Shown in pieces: positions 47,429-55,936 of a stretch of DNA of 64,000 bases. The translations under genes were made by a program, and so were the position numbers. The DNA is taken from positions 1 through 64,000 of the forward strand of contig JBBRAB010000008.1 of assembly GCA_038207155.1 (NCBI GenBank), read 5' to 3'. The stretch's first letter is position 1; every line of letters begins with the position of its first letter. Below the pieces are notes generated by a model, which worked only from the letters and a program-made list of their open reading frames with translations, was not told the DNA's origin and made no database searches. Origin of the DNA: FEN-1139 sp038207155 (lineage in GTDB: Bacteria > Myxococcota_A > Polyangia > Polyangiales > Polyangiaceae).

Positions 47429-47786
47429 TCATCGCTAGCCGATTGCCCTCGGGATCGCGAAAATACAGCGAATACTCGCTCTCGGACTCCACCGCCGCTC
47501 CGAGCCGCCGCAGGCGCTGTCGCCAGGCTTCGCGCTCCGCTGCGCGCATGGGAAACGCGAGCAAAAAGACTCCTCCGCGGGAAAACACCGGTTGGCTCGC
47601 TGGAGACTCACTGCGCTCGAGCATGAGAATCAGCGAGCCGAGTTCGAGCCAGATCGAGCGAAGCGACCCGTCAGCGTTGTGATGACGCTTGAGCTCGCGC
47701 AGTTCGAGCAACGTTTGGTAAAAACGCGCCATCGCGTCCAGGTCGATCGCGCCAAGCGCGAGGTGATGAAGCGAGCTGGCACTCAT
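47412..47786 (-). CDS. VOC-family (glyoxalase/dioxygenase superfamily) protein
   Basis: The 124-residue protein has the paired beta-alpha-beta-beta-beta modules of the vicinal oxygen chelate fold: SLHHLALGAIDLDAMARFYQTLL in the first, IWLELGSLILMLERS between, and VFLLAFPMRAAEREAWRQRLRRLG leading to YSLYFRDPEGNRLAMTSY in the second. Candidate metal ligands are His8 and the Glu in DPEGNRL. Substrate and reaction are unknown. It converges with the radical SAM gene (17-bp overlap) and lies 36 bp upstream of nothing on its own strand, so it is probably transcribed alone or from the SNF2 gene's far side. Confidence 0.88.
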   Translation of the reverse strand: MSASSLHHLALGAIDLDAMARFYQTLLELRELKRHHNADGSLRSIWLELGSLILMLERSESPASQPVFSRGGVFLLAFPMRAAEREAWRQRLRRLGAAVESESEYSLYFRDPEGNRLAMTSYRA

Positions 47787-47822
47787 GGGCGTTCTCGGCG
47801 CTCTCTTGTGCGAAAAGGTGGG

Positions 47823-50165
47823 CTAATCGAGGGGGGCAAACAGGTCGTCGATCTCGGAGAGCGCCAGTAGGCTAAGGCGGTCAGCTCCACCCAAGATCGA
47901 GTCCGCGAGCTGCCGTTTGCGCTGCTGGAGTGCGAGCATCTTCTGCTCGACGCTTCCAGCGACGATCAGGTTGTAGACAAAGACCGGTCTGGTCTGTCCG
48001 ATGCGGTAAGCCCGATCAGTGGCCTGAGCCTGAGCCGCAGCATTCCACCAGGGATCGTAGTGAAACACGGTGTCGGCCCGAGTCAGATTGAGTCCGGTGC
48101 CCCCCGCCTTGAGACTGATCAGAAAGACGTCCACCTCACCGTTCTGAAAGGCATCCACGCGCCGCTGACGATCTGGAGTCGCCCCGGTGAGGGTCACATG
48201 CCGAATCCCGCGCTCGAGCAGCCCCTCGGACAGGATCGCCAACATGCGGGTGAACTGGGAGAACACGAGCACCCGACGCCCCTGCTCCAGCTGCTGAACT
48301 AGCAGCTCGAAGAACAGGCTACGCTTGGCACTCTCTGGAACCTCCTTGGAAGCGGGCAGAGTAACGAGCCGAGGCTCGCAGCAGACCTGACGCAGCTTCA
48401 TCAACGCATCGAGGATCGTAATAGCGCAACCCTCGACTCCCTTGCTGCGGATGGCCTGGCGGACCTCGCTATGAGCCGACAGGCGAATGCTCTCGTAGAG
48501 GTCACGCTGAGCTCCCTCGAGCTCGACCGGGCGCACAAGCTCGGTCTTGGGGGGGAGCTCACGCGCCACGTGCTCTTTCATCCGGCGAAGCAAGAACGGG
48601 GCGACTCGTTCCCGAAGTGCCGCGAGCCGGTCCTCGCAGCCCGCGCGTTCGATCGGATTACGAAAGCGCTGCTGAAAACTGGCGTAGCTCCCCAAGAGCT
48701 GCGGCATCAGAAAGTCGAATTGCGACCACAACTCACCGAGGTTGTTTTCCACCGGAGTTCCACTCAGACACAGGCGATGCGTGGCGCGCAGCTGCTTGAC
48801 GGCTTGCGCCGACTGACTGCGCGAATTCTTGATGGCCTGCGCTTCGTCCAGGATCACGTAGTAGAAATCGAGTTCCGCCAGGTGCTCGAGATCACGGTTT
48901 AGGATTGGGTAAGTCGTCAGGACCACGTCGACCTCGGTCAGGCTAGCGCGCTGCTCTGCGCGCTTGGGACCGTGATACGCAAGCACCCGGAGCGTTGGCG
49001 CGAACCTCGCCAGTTCGCGTGCCCAGTTACCGACGAGGCTGGTCGGCATAATTACGAGCGAAGGCAAGGTCATGCGCCCCGCGAGCTGCTCGGTTGCCAG
49101 GTGCGCGATCGTCTGCAGAGTCTTGCCAAGGCCCATGTCGTCCGCCAGCACTCCGCCAGCCTCGAACTCCCGGAGCCGCTGCAACCAGGCCACGCCGTCG
49201 CTCTGATAGGGGCGCAAAATCGCCTGAACTCCAGCGAACTCTCGCTCGTTTGCCGACTCGGCCCGCTCGCTCAGGCTTAGGCTCCGGCCACGGGCGCGCA
49301 GGGCGTCTCCTCCCTCAAACCGCAGACGGTCGCCGTCCCCTTGACCGAGCACGGTCTCAAGGCGCGTGAGGCTCGTCGCTTGCGCCCCGGCAAAGCAGAG
49401 CTTACCCGCGGGCGTCCGCTCACCGCGGTAGAGCTCGAGTAGCACCTGGAGCAGGGCGCGTAGGCGCTCGGGCGGCAGGGTGACGTAGCGATTCGGTCCA
49501 ACTGCGATAGCCCGCCGACGCGCGGTCAGTCGGAGCAGGGAGTCGAGCGACTCGCCTTCTCGATGCTGCTCCAGCATTTCGAGCAGGACGGAGAGGACGT
49601 CGACGCGCCTGCCGTCCACCTGCAGCCCAAGTTCGAGGGAGAACCAATCGGTGCGTTGCTCATCAGGCGAGATGAGCGCGATCCATGGGGGATCGTCGTC
49701 CACCACGTGGTAGGGGTAGGCGGGATCGATCGTGACGTCAAAACCGAGCGCCTCGAGCTGCGGCAGGGCGTAGACGGAAAAGGAGCACCAGCTGTGCACG
49801 TTGCCGTCGACTTGGACCAGGTAGTCCGCCGGGCTGTCAAAGGGAGCCATGAGTTCGGGTGCATGGTCGAGCTCGATCGCCCCAAAGCTCTCAATTAAGC
49901 AAAGCGAACGAGCCTCGCCTGCCCGATCGCGCTCGACCTCGACCATCCCGCGAGGGGTCGCGACGAAGAACCGCTCGCGGGGGTCACGCAGGGACAGCAG
50001 CGTGCCGTCGTAGTCAAAGCCGATCGACAGCACCGGCAACTCGCACTCGCGCTCGCACTCGTCGCAATCCCCCTCGACCGTGAAGCGCTCGGTGAATAGC
50101 CGAACCCGAGTCAGGGCCTTGCCCACCCGACCGGATGTCTGAACAGATGTCACCGATTCCGGCAT
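47823..50165 (-). CDS. SNF2/Rad54-family DEAD-like helicase (ATP-dependent DNA translocase)
   Basis: From the ATG at 50165 the product has 780 residues (no strong ribosome-binding site; the frame is open to 50294). Residues 1-330 are a poorly conserved N-terminal region with a Cys cluster near the start (CDECEREC). The SNF2 core follows: LRPYQSDGVAWL, ADDMGLGKTLQTIA (Walker A), LVIMPTSLVGNWAREL, YVILDEAQAIKN (DEAQ motif II), LCLSGTPVENNLGELWS, then the C-terminal half with LVFSQFTRMLAIL, LISLKAGGTGLNLTRADTV and AQATDRAYRIGQTRPVFVYNL (motif VI). It translocates on double-stranded DNA and may remodel DNA-bound proteins. Bacterial members are linked to repair or RNA polymerase recycling; here the role is open. 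Confidence 0.94.
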   Translation of the reverse strand: MPESVTSVQTSGRVGKALTRVRLFTERFTVEGDCDECERECELPVLSIGFDYDGTLLSLRDPRERFFVATPRGMVEVERDRAGEARSLCLIESFGAIELDHAPELMAPFDSPADYLVQVDGNVHSWCSFSVYALPQLEALGFDVTIDPAYPYHVVDDDPPWIALISPDEQRTDWFSLELGLQVDGRRVDVLSVLLEMLEQHREGESLDSLLRLTARRRAIAVGPNRYVTLPPERLRALLQVLLELYRGERTPAGKLCFAGAQATSLTRLETVLGQGDGDRLRFEGGDALRARGRSLSLSERAESANEREFAGVQAILRPYQSDGVAWLQRLREFEAGGVLADDMGLGKTLQTIAHLATEQLAGRMTLPSLVIMPTSLVGNWARELARFAPTLRVLAYHGPKRAEQRASLTEVDVVLTTYPILNRDLEHLAELDFYYVILDEAQAIKNSRSQSAQAVKQLRATHRLCLSGTPVENNLGELWSQFDFLMPQLLGSYASFQQRFRNPIERAGCEDRLAALRERVAPFLLRRMKEHVARELPPKTELVRPVELEGAQRDLYESIRLSAHSEVRQAIRSKGVEGCAITILDALMKLRQVCCEPRLVTLPASKEVPESAKRSLFFELLVQQLEQGRRVLVFSQFTRMLAILSEGLLERGIRHVTLTGATPDRQRRVDAFQNGEVDVFLISLKAGGTGLNLTRADTVFHYDPWWNAAAQAQATDRAYRIGQTRPVFVYNLIVAGSVEQKMLALQQRKRQLADSILGGADRLSLLALSEIDDLFAPLD

Positions 50166-50447
50166 GCGCTGAGGGTTACACCAAACCTCTGTGCCGTTGT
50201 CGATGTGGAACCGACGAGCCTGGCTTACGAGGCATTTGGCCCCCAGGCGCGGCCGCCCTGACCCCATCCGGGGGAGCGGAGTTGCGCCGATCACTGCAAT
50301 CGTTACCGTCTCCGAGTCACTCGTTGCCCGGTTTTCAGTGCCATCGCACGGACCGCCCTTGCCCGCGGGGGGGGTGGCGTGCTTACATTTTGGCCAGCAG
50401 GTTGCCTAAACGGCTGCAACTCTGCGCACTTGACGGATGAAACCGCA

Positions 50448-52316
50448 ATGACCGAACTGCAGTCCGGAATGGCCCTCGGTCGATACGAGCTGCTCGTTCG
50501 TGTTGGTCGCGGGGGAATGGCGGGAGTCTGGGTCGCCCGCGAGCGTTCTGCCGTCAGCGGAAAACAGCGACTCGTCGCGGTCAAGGCGATGCTGCCCGAG
50601 CTCGCCCAGCATTCCGAATTCCGCTCGATGTTTCTCGGCGAGGTGCAGATCATTCAGAGCATCCGCCACGACAACGTGGTGCGCGTTTACGAGGTCTCTG
50701 AAGACCGCGGCACGCTCTACATGGTGATGGAGTGGGTAGAGGGTGATTCCCTTCGCAACGTGATCCGCGCAGCCAAGAGTCGCGGAGCCCTGCCTCCTGA
50801 GATCGCCGTGCGCATCGCCGCCGACGCCGCCGCCGGTCTGCACGCTGCCCATGAGCTGCGCGACTGGGACGGAGAATTGAGAGGCGTCGTGCACTGCGAC
50901 GTATCTCCCCACAACATCCTCGTGGGCATCGACGGCAAGGCCAAACTCGTCGATTTCGGGATTGCTAACGCGCTCGGACGCCTCGACACCTCGAGCGAAG
51001 GCGAGAAGATCAAGGGCAAGCTCAGCTACATGTCGCCCGAGCAGGCGCGCGGTGAGCGCCTCGATCGGCGCACCGACGTCTTCGCGCTTGGGATCGTGCT
51101 GTTTGAGATGACCACCGGGGAGCAGCTGTTCCGCGGTCGCGATGCGGCCCACACGCTTGAGCTCGTCAAGCACGGCACGATACCGCGCCCCACGCACCTC
51201 AATCCGCGCTACCCGGAAAAGCTCGAGGCGATCGCCCTCAAGGCACTCGATCGCGACCCTGGGCGGCGGTACCAAACGGCGCAGGAGCTCGAACAGGCTC
51301 TGACCTCGTACCTGTTCGAGGAGCGCATCCTGGTTTCCCATGGCGCGGTCGCGCAGCTTCTGCACCGCGTGATGGGTCCGCGCATCGACAAGCGGCGCGA
51401 GGTGATTGAGTCCGTGCTGCAGGCGGTCGATGGCAATCTGTCGACCAATCAGGCCACGAGTCACTCGAGCCTGGCATCGCTGGGCGATTTTGCGCCGATG
51501 GCGAGCGATCCATTCGCGAACACGGCGGTGCTCACGGGCGACAGCGATCTCGGCATCGCCGCACGCCTTGAGGCCCACACGAGCCTGGCTGTCCCCCTCT
51601 CGACGGATTCGCGCCCCCCCGCCGCGCCGCCGGAGCGCTCATCTTCAGCGGCGTTGTGGCTCGGCCTGCTCGCGCTGCTCGTCGCCGCTGCTGGCGCGGG
51701 CCTCTACGTGATGCAGCGACAGGCCAGCCTTTCAAGCCGCTCCGCGGGCAACAACCCAGGCCTCTCCGTGCCAACCTCGGCCGGGCCGTCGCGGACGCAG
51801 TCCTCGGCGGGCTCTCGCGTCGGTGATGACGCGCAAAGCATCGACAATCTTCCCATGGCTGCCGACGGCACTCCGCTGCCGGCTGGCGCGCATCATCGCG
51901 CCAATCACAAGCCCGGGGAGCCCGAGGTCGCCGACAACAGCAGCCCGTCGACACCCGCGGACGCTCCCAAAGAGCAAGCGAAAGAGCCGCCCAAAGAGGA
52001 ACCGAAGGAGCCGCCCAAGGAGTCCGATCCCCCCAAGCCTGCCGAGGGGCTCAACCGCGCTGCCGCCAACAGCGCGCTGGCGTCCGCAGCAGCAGCCGCG
52101 CGCGCCTGTCGCAGCTACGGTCGAAGTCCCACAGGTTCAGGGCGCGCCGCGGTCACCTTCAGTCCCGAGGGGTCAGTCGTGTCCGTCAGTGTCTCTCAGC
52201 AGTTTACGGGAACGGCTATCGGGAACTGCGTGCTGTCGCACTTCCGTCAGGCGCGGGCGCCCGAGTTCTCGGGCGAGGCCACGACGTTGTTCTATCCATT
52301 CGACATCCCCGAGTGA
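50448..52316 (+). CDS. Membrane Ser/Thr protein kinase (HCD-type) with AgmX/TonB-like C-terminal domain
   Basis: The ATG at 50448 gives 622 residues. The kinase domain (about 12-280) has GRGGMAGVWVA, VAVKAML, VVHCDVSPHNILV in place of HRD (catalytic Asp kept, Arg lost), LVDFGIANAL and LSYMSPEQARGE. Loss of the Arg suggests it does not need activation-loop phosphorylation. One membrane helix (ALWLGLLALLVAAAGAGLYVM, about 402-422) leads to an outer Pro/Lys/Glu-rich region (KEQAKEPPKEEPKEPPKE) and a C-terminal domain (about 535-620; ACRSYGRSPTGSGRAAVTF, GNCVLSHFRQARAPEF) similar to that ending the protein at 25352-26404. It may link envelope status to phosphorylation. Its 3' end overlaps the yhhQ-like gene by 25 bp. 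Confidence 0.92.
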   Translation: MTELQSGMALGRYELLVRVGRGGMAGVWVARERSAVSGKQRLVAVKAMLPELAQHSEFRSMFLGEVQIIQSIRHDNVVRVYEVSEDRGTLYMVMEWVEGDSLRNVIRAAKSRGALPPEIAVRIAADAAAGLHAAHELRDWDGELRGVVHCDVSPHNILVGIDGKAKLVDFGIANALGRLDTSSEGEKIKGKLSYMSPEQARGERLDRRTDVFALGIVLFEMTTGEQLFRGRDAAHTLELVKHGTIPRPTHLNPRYPEKLEAIALKALDRDPGRRYQTAQELEQALTSYLFEERILVSHGAVAQLLHRVMGPRIDKRREVIESVLQAVDGNLSTNQATSHSSLASLGDFAPMASDPFANTAVLTGDSDLGIAARLEAHTSLAVPLSTDSRPPAAPPERSSSAALWLGLLALLVAAAGAGLYVMQRQASLSSRSAGNNPGLSVPTSAGPSRTQSSAGSRVGDDAQSIDNLPMAADGTPLPAGAHHRANHKPGEPEVADNSSPSTPADAPKEQAKEPPKEEPKEPPKESDPPKPAEGLNRAAANSALASAAAAARACRSYGRSPTGSGRAAVTFSPEGSVVSVSVSQQFTGTAIGNCVLSHFRQARAPEFSGEATTLFYPFDIPE

Positions 52317-53050
52317 GCCGGCGCGGCCCCAACCGCGTCGGTAGCCGCAGAAGGATGGGCGTCATCCGCACCAAAGTAGCGTTCGAGTAGGTTGTGCCCG
52401 ACGTAGATCACCGGCACGGTCGCCACCGCGATCAAGACCTTGTACGTGTAGTTGGTAGCGCTGAGCTCGACCACGCGGCTGGGGCTGAGTTTCCCAGGAA
52501 TTCCGAAGGCAATGGCGTTGATCACGAAAGTGTCGAGCAGCTGCGAGACAAGCGTTGAGCTAAGCGCGCGCAACCACAGCAACCGGTCGCCCGTGCGCCC
52601 CCGAGCGAACACGAACACCAGGGCGTCGACCAGCTGACTGACGGCAAACGCGACCACTGAGCCCGCGATGATCCAGAGCGACTGCCCAAACACTGTCCGA
52701 AACGCACCGTCGCTCACGGGTGAAAAACCAGCAGCTGGCACCTGCATGCAGAGCCACAGCAGTCCGAAGGAATAGACGATCAGGGCGATCGCCAGCAGCG
52801 TCAAGCGGCGGACGGCCCTTGGCCCGTAGTACTCATTGATCAGATCGGTGGTCACGAAGACCACTGGCCAGGGGATGACCCCAATGCTCATCACCCAGCC
52901 GTGCACCTGCACCAGCTTTCCGCCGATCACTTCTCCGAGCAGGGCGTGAGCCAGAAACACCCCGGCGAGCACCAGAAAGACCAGCTCCCGCCTCGTGGGC
53001 CGATGACGCTGTCCTTCTTGATGCCAGAGGCTTGAAAGGCTTTGAGTCAT
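52292..53050 (-). CDS. yhhQ: YhhQ-type queuosine precursor transporter (VUT family)
   Basis: The ATG at 53050 has GGAG upstream. The 252-residue protein has six membrane helices: ELVFLVLAGVFLAHALLGEVI, VIPWPVVFVTTDLINEYYG, LTLLAIALIVYSFGLLWLC, IIAGSVVAFAVSQLVDALVFVF, LVSQLLDTFVINAIAFGIP and YKVLIAVATVPVIYVGHNLL. TDLINEYYG and SQLVDALVF are characteristic of the family, which imports 7-cyano-7-deazaguanine or a related queuosine precursor. The C-terminal 20 residues are hydrophilic. No other queuosine gene lies in the window. Its start region is 92 bp from the divergent aminotransferase gene. Confidence 0.9.
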   Translation of the reverse strand: MTQSLSSLWHQEGQRHRPTRRELVFLVLAGVFLAHALLGEVIGGKLVQVHGWVMSIGVIPWPVVFVTTDLINEYYGPRAVRRLTLLAIALIVYSFGLLWLCMQVPAAGFSPVSDGAFRTVFGQSLWIIAGSVVAFAVSQLVDALVFVFARGRTGDRLLWLRALSSTLVSQLLDTFVINAIAFGIPGKLSPSRVVELSATNYTYKVLIAVATVPVIYVGHNLLERYFGADDAHPSAATDAVGAAPAHSGMSNG

Positions 53051-53142
53051 AGTGCTGCTCCGTCCAGCCAGCCTTGGGCCAGCGTGGGATTGTGGCAAGT
53101 GCGTTCCAGAAGCTGGGCAAATCGTGCTATTGGGCGAGCGCT

Positions 53143-54447
53143 ATGCGTCGCAATATCGTCCATCCTGGAGCGTCCGAGCTCACCTACGAGATCCGCGGAA
53201 TCGTTGATTTTGCCAACGAGGTCCAACGGATCAGCGGACGTCCGATTTGCTGGGAAAACATCGGTGATCCGGTCCAAAAGGGGGAAAAGCTCCCCGAGTG
53301 GATCAAGGACATCGTGGCCAGCACGATCCGCGAAGACCTCTCGTTTGCCTACTGCCCGACCCGCGGGGTGGCCACCACGCGAGAGTACCTGGCTGAGCGC
53401 GTCAACTCGCGTGGCAAGGTCAAGCTGGCCGCGGACGACATCCTATTTTTCAACGGGCTCGGCGACGCGATTAGCAAGGTGTACTCGATGCTCGCGCCCC
53501 AGGCGCGCGTGATCGGGCCGTCGCCTTCGTACTCGACCCACTCCTCGGCCGAGGCCGCCCATGCGGGGTCGACGGCGATCGTCTATCAGCTCGATCCGCG
53601 CAACGGCTGGATGCCGGACCTTGAGGAGCTGCGTAACAAGGTCAAGTACAACGACAGCATCGCGGGGCTGATGATCATCAACCCGGACAACCCCACCGGC
53701 GCGGTCTTTCCGCCCGCGGTCATCCGCGAAATGGTGGCGATCGCTCGGGAGTACAATCTCTTCATCGTGGCCGACGAGATCTACCAGAACCTCGTCTACG
53801 ACGGACAAGACTACCTCCCCCTGTCGGATCTGATCGAAGACGTGCCTGCCATTGCGCTCAAAGGGATCTCCAAGGACATGCCTTGGCCCGGCTCGCGCTG
53901 CGGCTGGATGGAAGTCTACAACGCGGATCGTCGTCCGATGTTCCGCCGCTACGTGCGCTCGCTCCTCGACGCCAAGATGCTCGAGGTCTGCTCGACCACC
54001 TTGCCGCAGCTCGTGGCGCCGAAGGTCTACTCGGATCCGCGCTTCGAGGACTGGTCGGCTCAGCGTCGTGCGTTTTTCCAGCGGCGTGCCAAGCGCGCGA
54101 CCGAGCTGCTGTCCAAGAGCTCCGCGCTGATCGTCAATGAGCCCAAGGGAGCCTTTTACATCAGCGTCGTGTTCAGCGAGCAGCTGACCGAGAAGATGGG
54201 ACTGCGCATCGAAGATGAGCGGCTCGAGTCCTATGTCCAGCAGCGTTGCTCACCCGGCATGCAGCTCGACCGCAAGTTCGCCTACGAGCTGCTCGGAGCG
54301 CACAACATCTGCATCGTGCCGCTGAGCGGCTTCATGTGCTCGCGCAACGGGTTCCGCGCAACGCTGCTCGAACGCGACGACGCCACCTTCGACCGCGTCT
54401 TTAGTACCCTCGCGACAGCAGTCGACGAGTTCGTCGCCAATGGCTGA
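53143..54447 (+). CDS. PLP-dependent class I/II aminotransferase
   Basis: The ATG at 53143 opens a 434-residue protein. Fold-type I features are present: ILFFNGLGDAISKVYSML near the cofactor phosphate cup, IINPDNPTGAVFP with the Asn that contacts the ring, VADEIYQNLVYDGQ with the Asp pairing to the pyridine N, and ALKGISKDMPWPGSRCGW with the Schiff-base Lys and substrate Arg. The C-terminus has PLSGFMCSRNGFRATLLE with the carboxylate-binding Arg. Relatives include alanine and branched-chain aminotransferases; substrate is not certain. Translation of the Rieske gene downstream is coupled (8-bp overlap). Confidence 0.93.
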   Translation: MRRNIVHPGASELTYEIRGIVDFANEVQRISGRPICWENIGDPVQKGEKLPEWIKDIVASTIREDLSFAYCPTRGVATTREYLAERVNSRGKVKLAADDILFFNGLGDAISKVYSMLAPQARVIGPSPSYSTHSSAEAAHAGSTAIVYQLDPRNGWMPDLEELRNKVKYNDSIAGLMIINPDNPTGAVFPPAVIREMVAIAREYNLFIVADEIYQNLVYDGQDYLPLSDLIEDVPAIALKGISKDMPWPGSRCGWMEVYNADRRPMFRRYVRSLLDAKMLEVCSTTLPQLVAPKVYSDPRFEDWSAQRRAFFQRRAKRATELLSKSSALIVNEPKGAFYISVVFSEQLTEKMGLRIEDERLESYVQQRCSPGMQLDRKFAYELLGAHNICIVPLSGFMCSRNGFRATLLERDDATFDRVFSTLATAVDEFVANG

Positions 54448-54811
54448 GTCTGACGCGCTGCGGCTCTGGCTGTCAGCGCTGTCGGAGCTTGGTGAGGGTG
54501 ACGTGCGCGTCTTTCGCTTTCGCCGCGGCAAGGCGCGCTGCGAGGGCTTCGTCCTACGCTATCGCGGCGTGCTCTGCGCCTACGAGAATCGCTGTCCGCA
54601 CTGGGGCATCGATCTCGATCTCGGCGACGAGCGCTTCTACGACGCGCCCAGCGAGCGCATCTACTGTAAGACCCACGGAGCAACGTTCCTCCCGTACTCG
54701 GGCGAATGCGACACCGGACCCTGCCGTGGGGAGCGTCTTGACCGCCTCGAGCTCGAGCTCGCGGGCCACGATGCCTGGGTCATCATCCCGGACGCCCAGC
54801 TCTTCGTTTAG
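54440..54811 (+). CDS. Single-domain Rieske [2Fe-2S] protein
   Basis: The 123-residue protein overlaps the aminotransferase gene by 8 bp. Residues 52-54 (CPH, in NRCPHWGIDLD) and 76-79 (CKTH, in IYCKTHGATF) give the Cys-x-His and Cys-x2-His ligands of a Rieske cluster. Four other cysteines occur (34, 46, 90, 95). Its size and lack of signal or membrane segments match soluble ferredoxin-like Rieske proteins, which supply electrons to oxygenases or act as stand-alone redox proteins in the cytoplasm. The upstream aminotransferase is the only partner indicated by gene order, and that link is unusual. Confidence 0.9.
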   Translation: MAESDALRLWLSALSELGEGDVRVFRFRRGKARCEGFVLRYRGVLCAYENRCPHWGIDLDLGDERFYDAPSERIYCKTHGATFLPYSGECDTGPCRGERLDRLELELAGHDAWVIIPDAQLFV

Positions 54812-54910
54812 GGGCGAGGCCACCCCGAACACTCGTCGACCCGCATGGCCAGTCTGAGCGCGAAGTCCCATTTCTGGGGAATCCCTGGTCGGGACCTTGA
54901 CGTCTAGGGA

Positions 54911-54939
54911 TATATCTACATATTTCCGATGTAGAAATA
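54911..54939. promoter_or_regulatory. Palindromic operator candidate before the YeeE/YedE pair
   Basis: TATATCTACAT (54911-54921) and ATGTAGAAATA (54929-54939) are inverted repeats matching at 10 of 11 positions, with a 7-bp spacer, in an AT-rich island 18 bp before the first yeeE-like start. Such sites bind dimeric winged-helix repressors; sulfur-responsive ArsR-type regulators (BigR/SqrR) often control genes of this class. No regulator gene is next to it. Confidence 0.6.
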
Positions 54940-54956
54940 CAAACCCCAGCACACCC

Positions 54957-55385
54957 ATGGAAATCTCGATCTTTTTTTGGCCCGTCGTGGGTGGCGCGAG
55001 CATCGGACTCGCCGCGACCCTTCTAGAACGAGGCGTGGGCCGCGTCGCGGGCGTCAGCGGAATCGTTCGCGGACTGCTCGTCAAGGACGAGGACAGCGCT
55101 TGGCGCTGGGCCTTCATTGGCGGGATGCTGCTCGTTGCGCTCGGAGCTCGCGCCCTGGCTCCCCACACCCTGCCCGTCGGCTCCCTGCCCACCCTGAGCG
55201 GAGCAGTCGTGGCTGGTGCCCTCGTGGGCCTCGGAGCGGGCCTGAGCAATGGCTGCACGAGTGGTCATGGGATCTGTGGGCTCAGTCGTGGCGCCTGGCG
55301 CAGCATCGCTGCCACCGCAACGTTCATGCTGTGTGGAGTCGCGACCGTGTACCTGCGTCGCTTGATGCAGCAAGGAGCCCCGTGA
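54957..55385 (+). CDS. YeeE/YedE-family membrane protein (first half)
   Basis: The ATG at 54957 gives 142 residues with four membrane helices. It shows the DUF395 hallmark LSNGCTSGHGICGLSRGAWRS (Cys100 and Cys107 at the pore) following a Gly/Ala-rich helix. YeeE/YedE (PmpA-type) proteins import sulfur compounds such as thiosulfate, or serve sulfide detoxification; the conserved Cys residues carry the sulfur. An open extension upstream to 54897 runs through the palindrome and is not used. The TGA overlaps the ATG of the second half by one base (TGATG), so both are produced together. Confidence 0.9.
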   Translation: MEISIFFWPVVGGASIGLAATLLERGVGRVAGVSGIVRGLLVKDEDSAWRWAFIGGMLLVALGARALAPHTLPVGSLPTLSGAVVAGALVGLGAGLSNGCTSGHGICGLSRGAWRSIAATATFMLCGVATVYLRRLMQQGAP

Positions 55386-55936
55386 TGGTTCACCGTCGCA
55401 TTGGACTCGCCGCGCTCTCGGGCGTGCTGTTTGGCCTCGGGCTCGTGCTCTCGGGCATGACCCAACCCGCCAAGGTGCTCGGGTTTCTCGATCTGACGGG
55501 ACACTTCGATCCGAGCCTGGCCGGCGTCATGGCGGGAGCCATCGCGGTCCATGCGGTCACGCGCCGCCTTCGGCGCCCGGCTGCGGAGCGCCTGACCTGG
55601 GAGAAGGAGTTGTCGCACGGGCGCGTCGACGGACCGCTGCTGTTTGGCGCAGCGTTGTTCGGGATCGGCTGGGGACTAGCTGGAATTTGTCCCGGTCCCG
55701 CCCTGATGGCGCTCGTGGTTGGCCCGACCATGCCGCTGTTTCTCGGCCCGATGCTGGCGGGACTGCACCTCGGGTGGCGCTGGCGCATGGCGCACCAGAG
55801 CCGCACCGCGCGTAAAGCATGCTCAGGGATGAATGTGCACGACCGTGCCGCGATCCTTGTTCAGCACGCCGTGCCAACCCGGGGGCACGTTGGGATCGGT
55901 CCACTCAAAGAGCCAAGCGGCGTCCTTCGGAGCTAG
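55385..55936 (+). CDS. YeeE/YedE-family membrane protein (second half)
   Basis: The ATG at 55385 (TGATG junction) starts a 183-residue protein with four hydrophobic helices: GLAALSGVLFGLGLVLSGMTQ, SLAGVMAGAIAVHAV, LLFGAALFGIGWGLAGICPGPALMAL and PLFLGPMLAGLHLGW. The CPGPA loop is the counterpart of the CTSGH loop of the first half. Together they form one split transporter (PmpA/PmpB arrangement). After GLHLGWRWRMAHQS some 35 residues follow that lie antisense to the L,D-transpeptidase gene (55823-55936). They carry no family signal, so the end probably moved downstream by loss of a stop codon. Confidence 0.9.
   Translation: MVHRRIGLAALSGVLFGLGLVLSGMTQPAKVLGFLDLTGHFDPSLAGVMAGAIAVHAVTRRLRRPAAERLTWEKELSHGRVDGPLLFGAALFGIGWGLAGICPGPALMALVVGPTMPLFLGPMLAGLHLGWRWRMAHQSRTARKACSGMNVHDRAAILVQHAVPTRGHVGIGPLKEPSGVLRS

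Noticed and set aside
50406..51578. 390-codon open frame antisense to the third kinase gene
   Set aside because: It runs through the kinase motifs of the opposite strand and shows no motif of its own.
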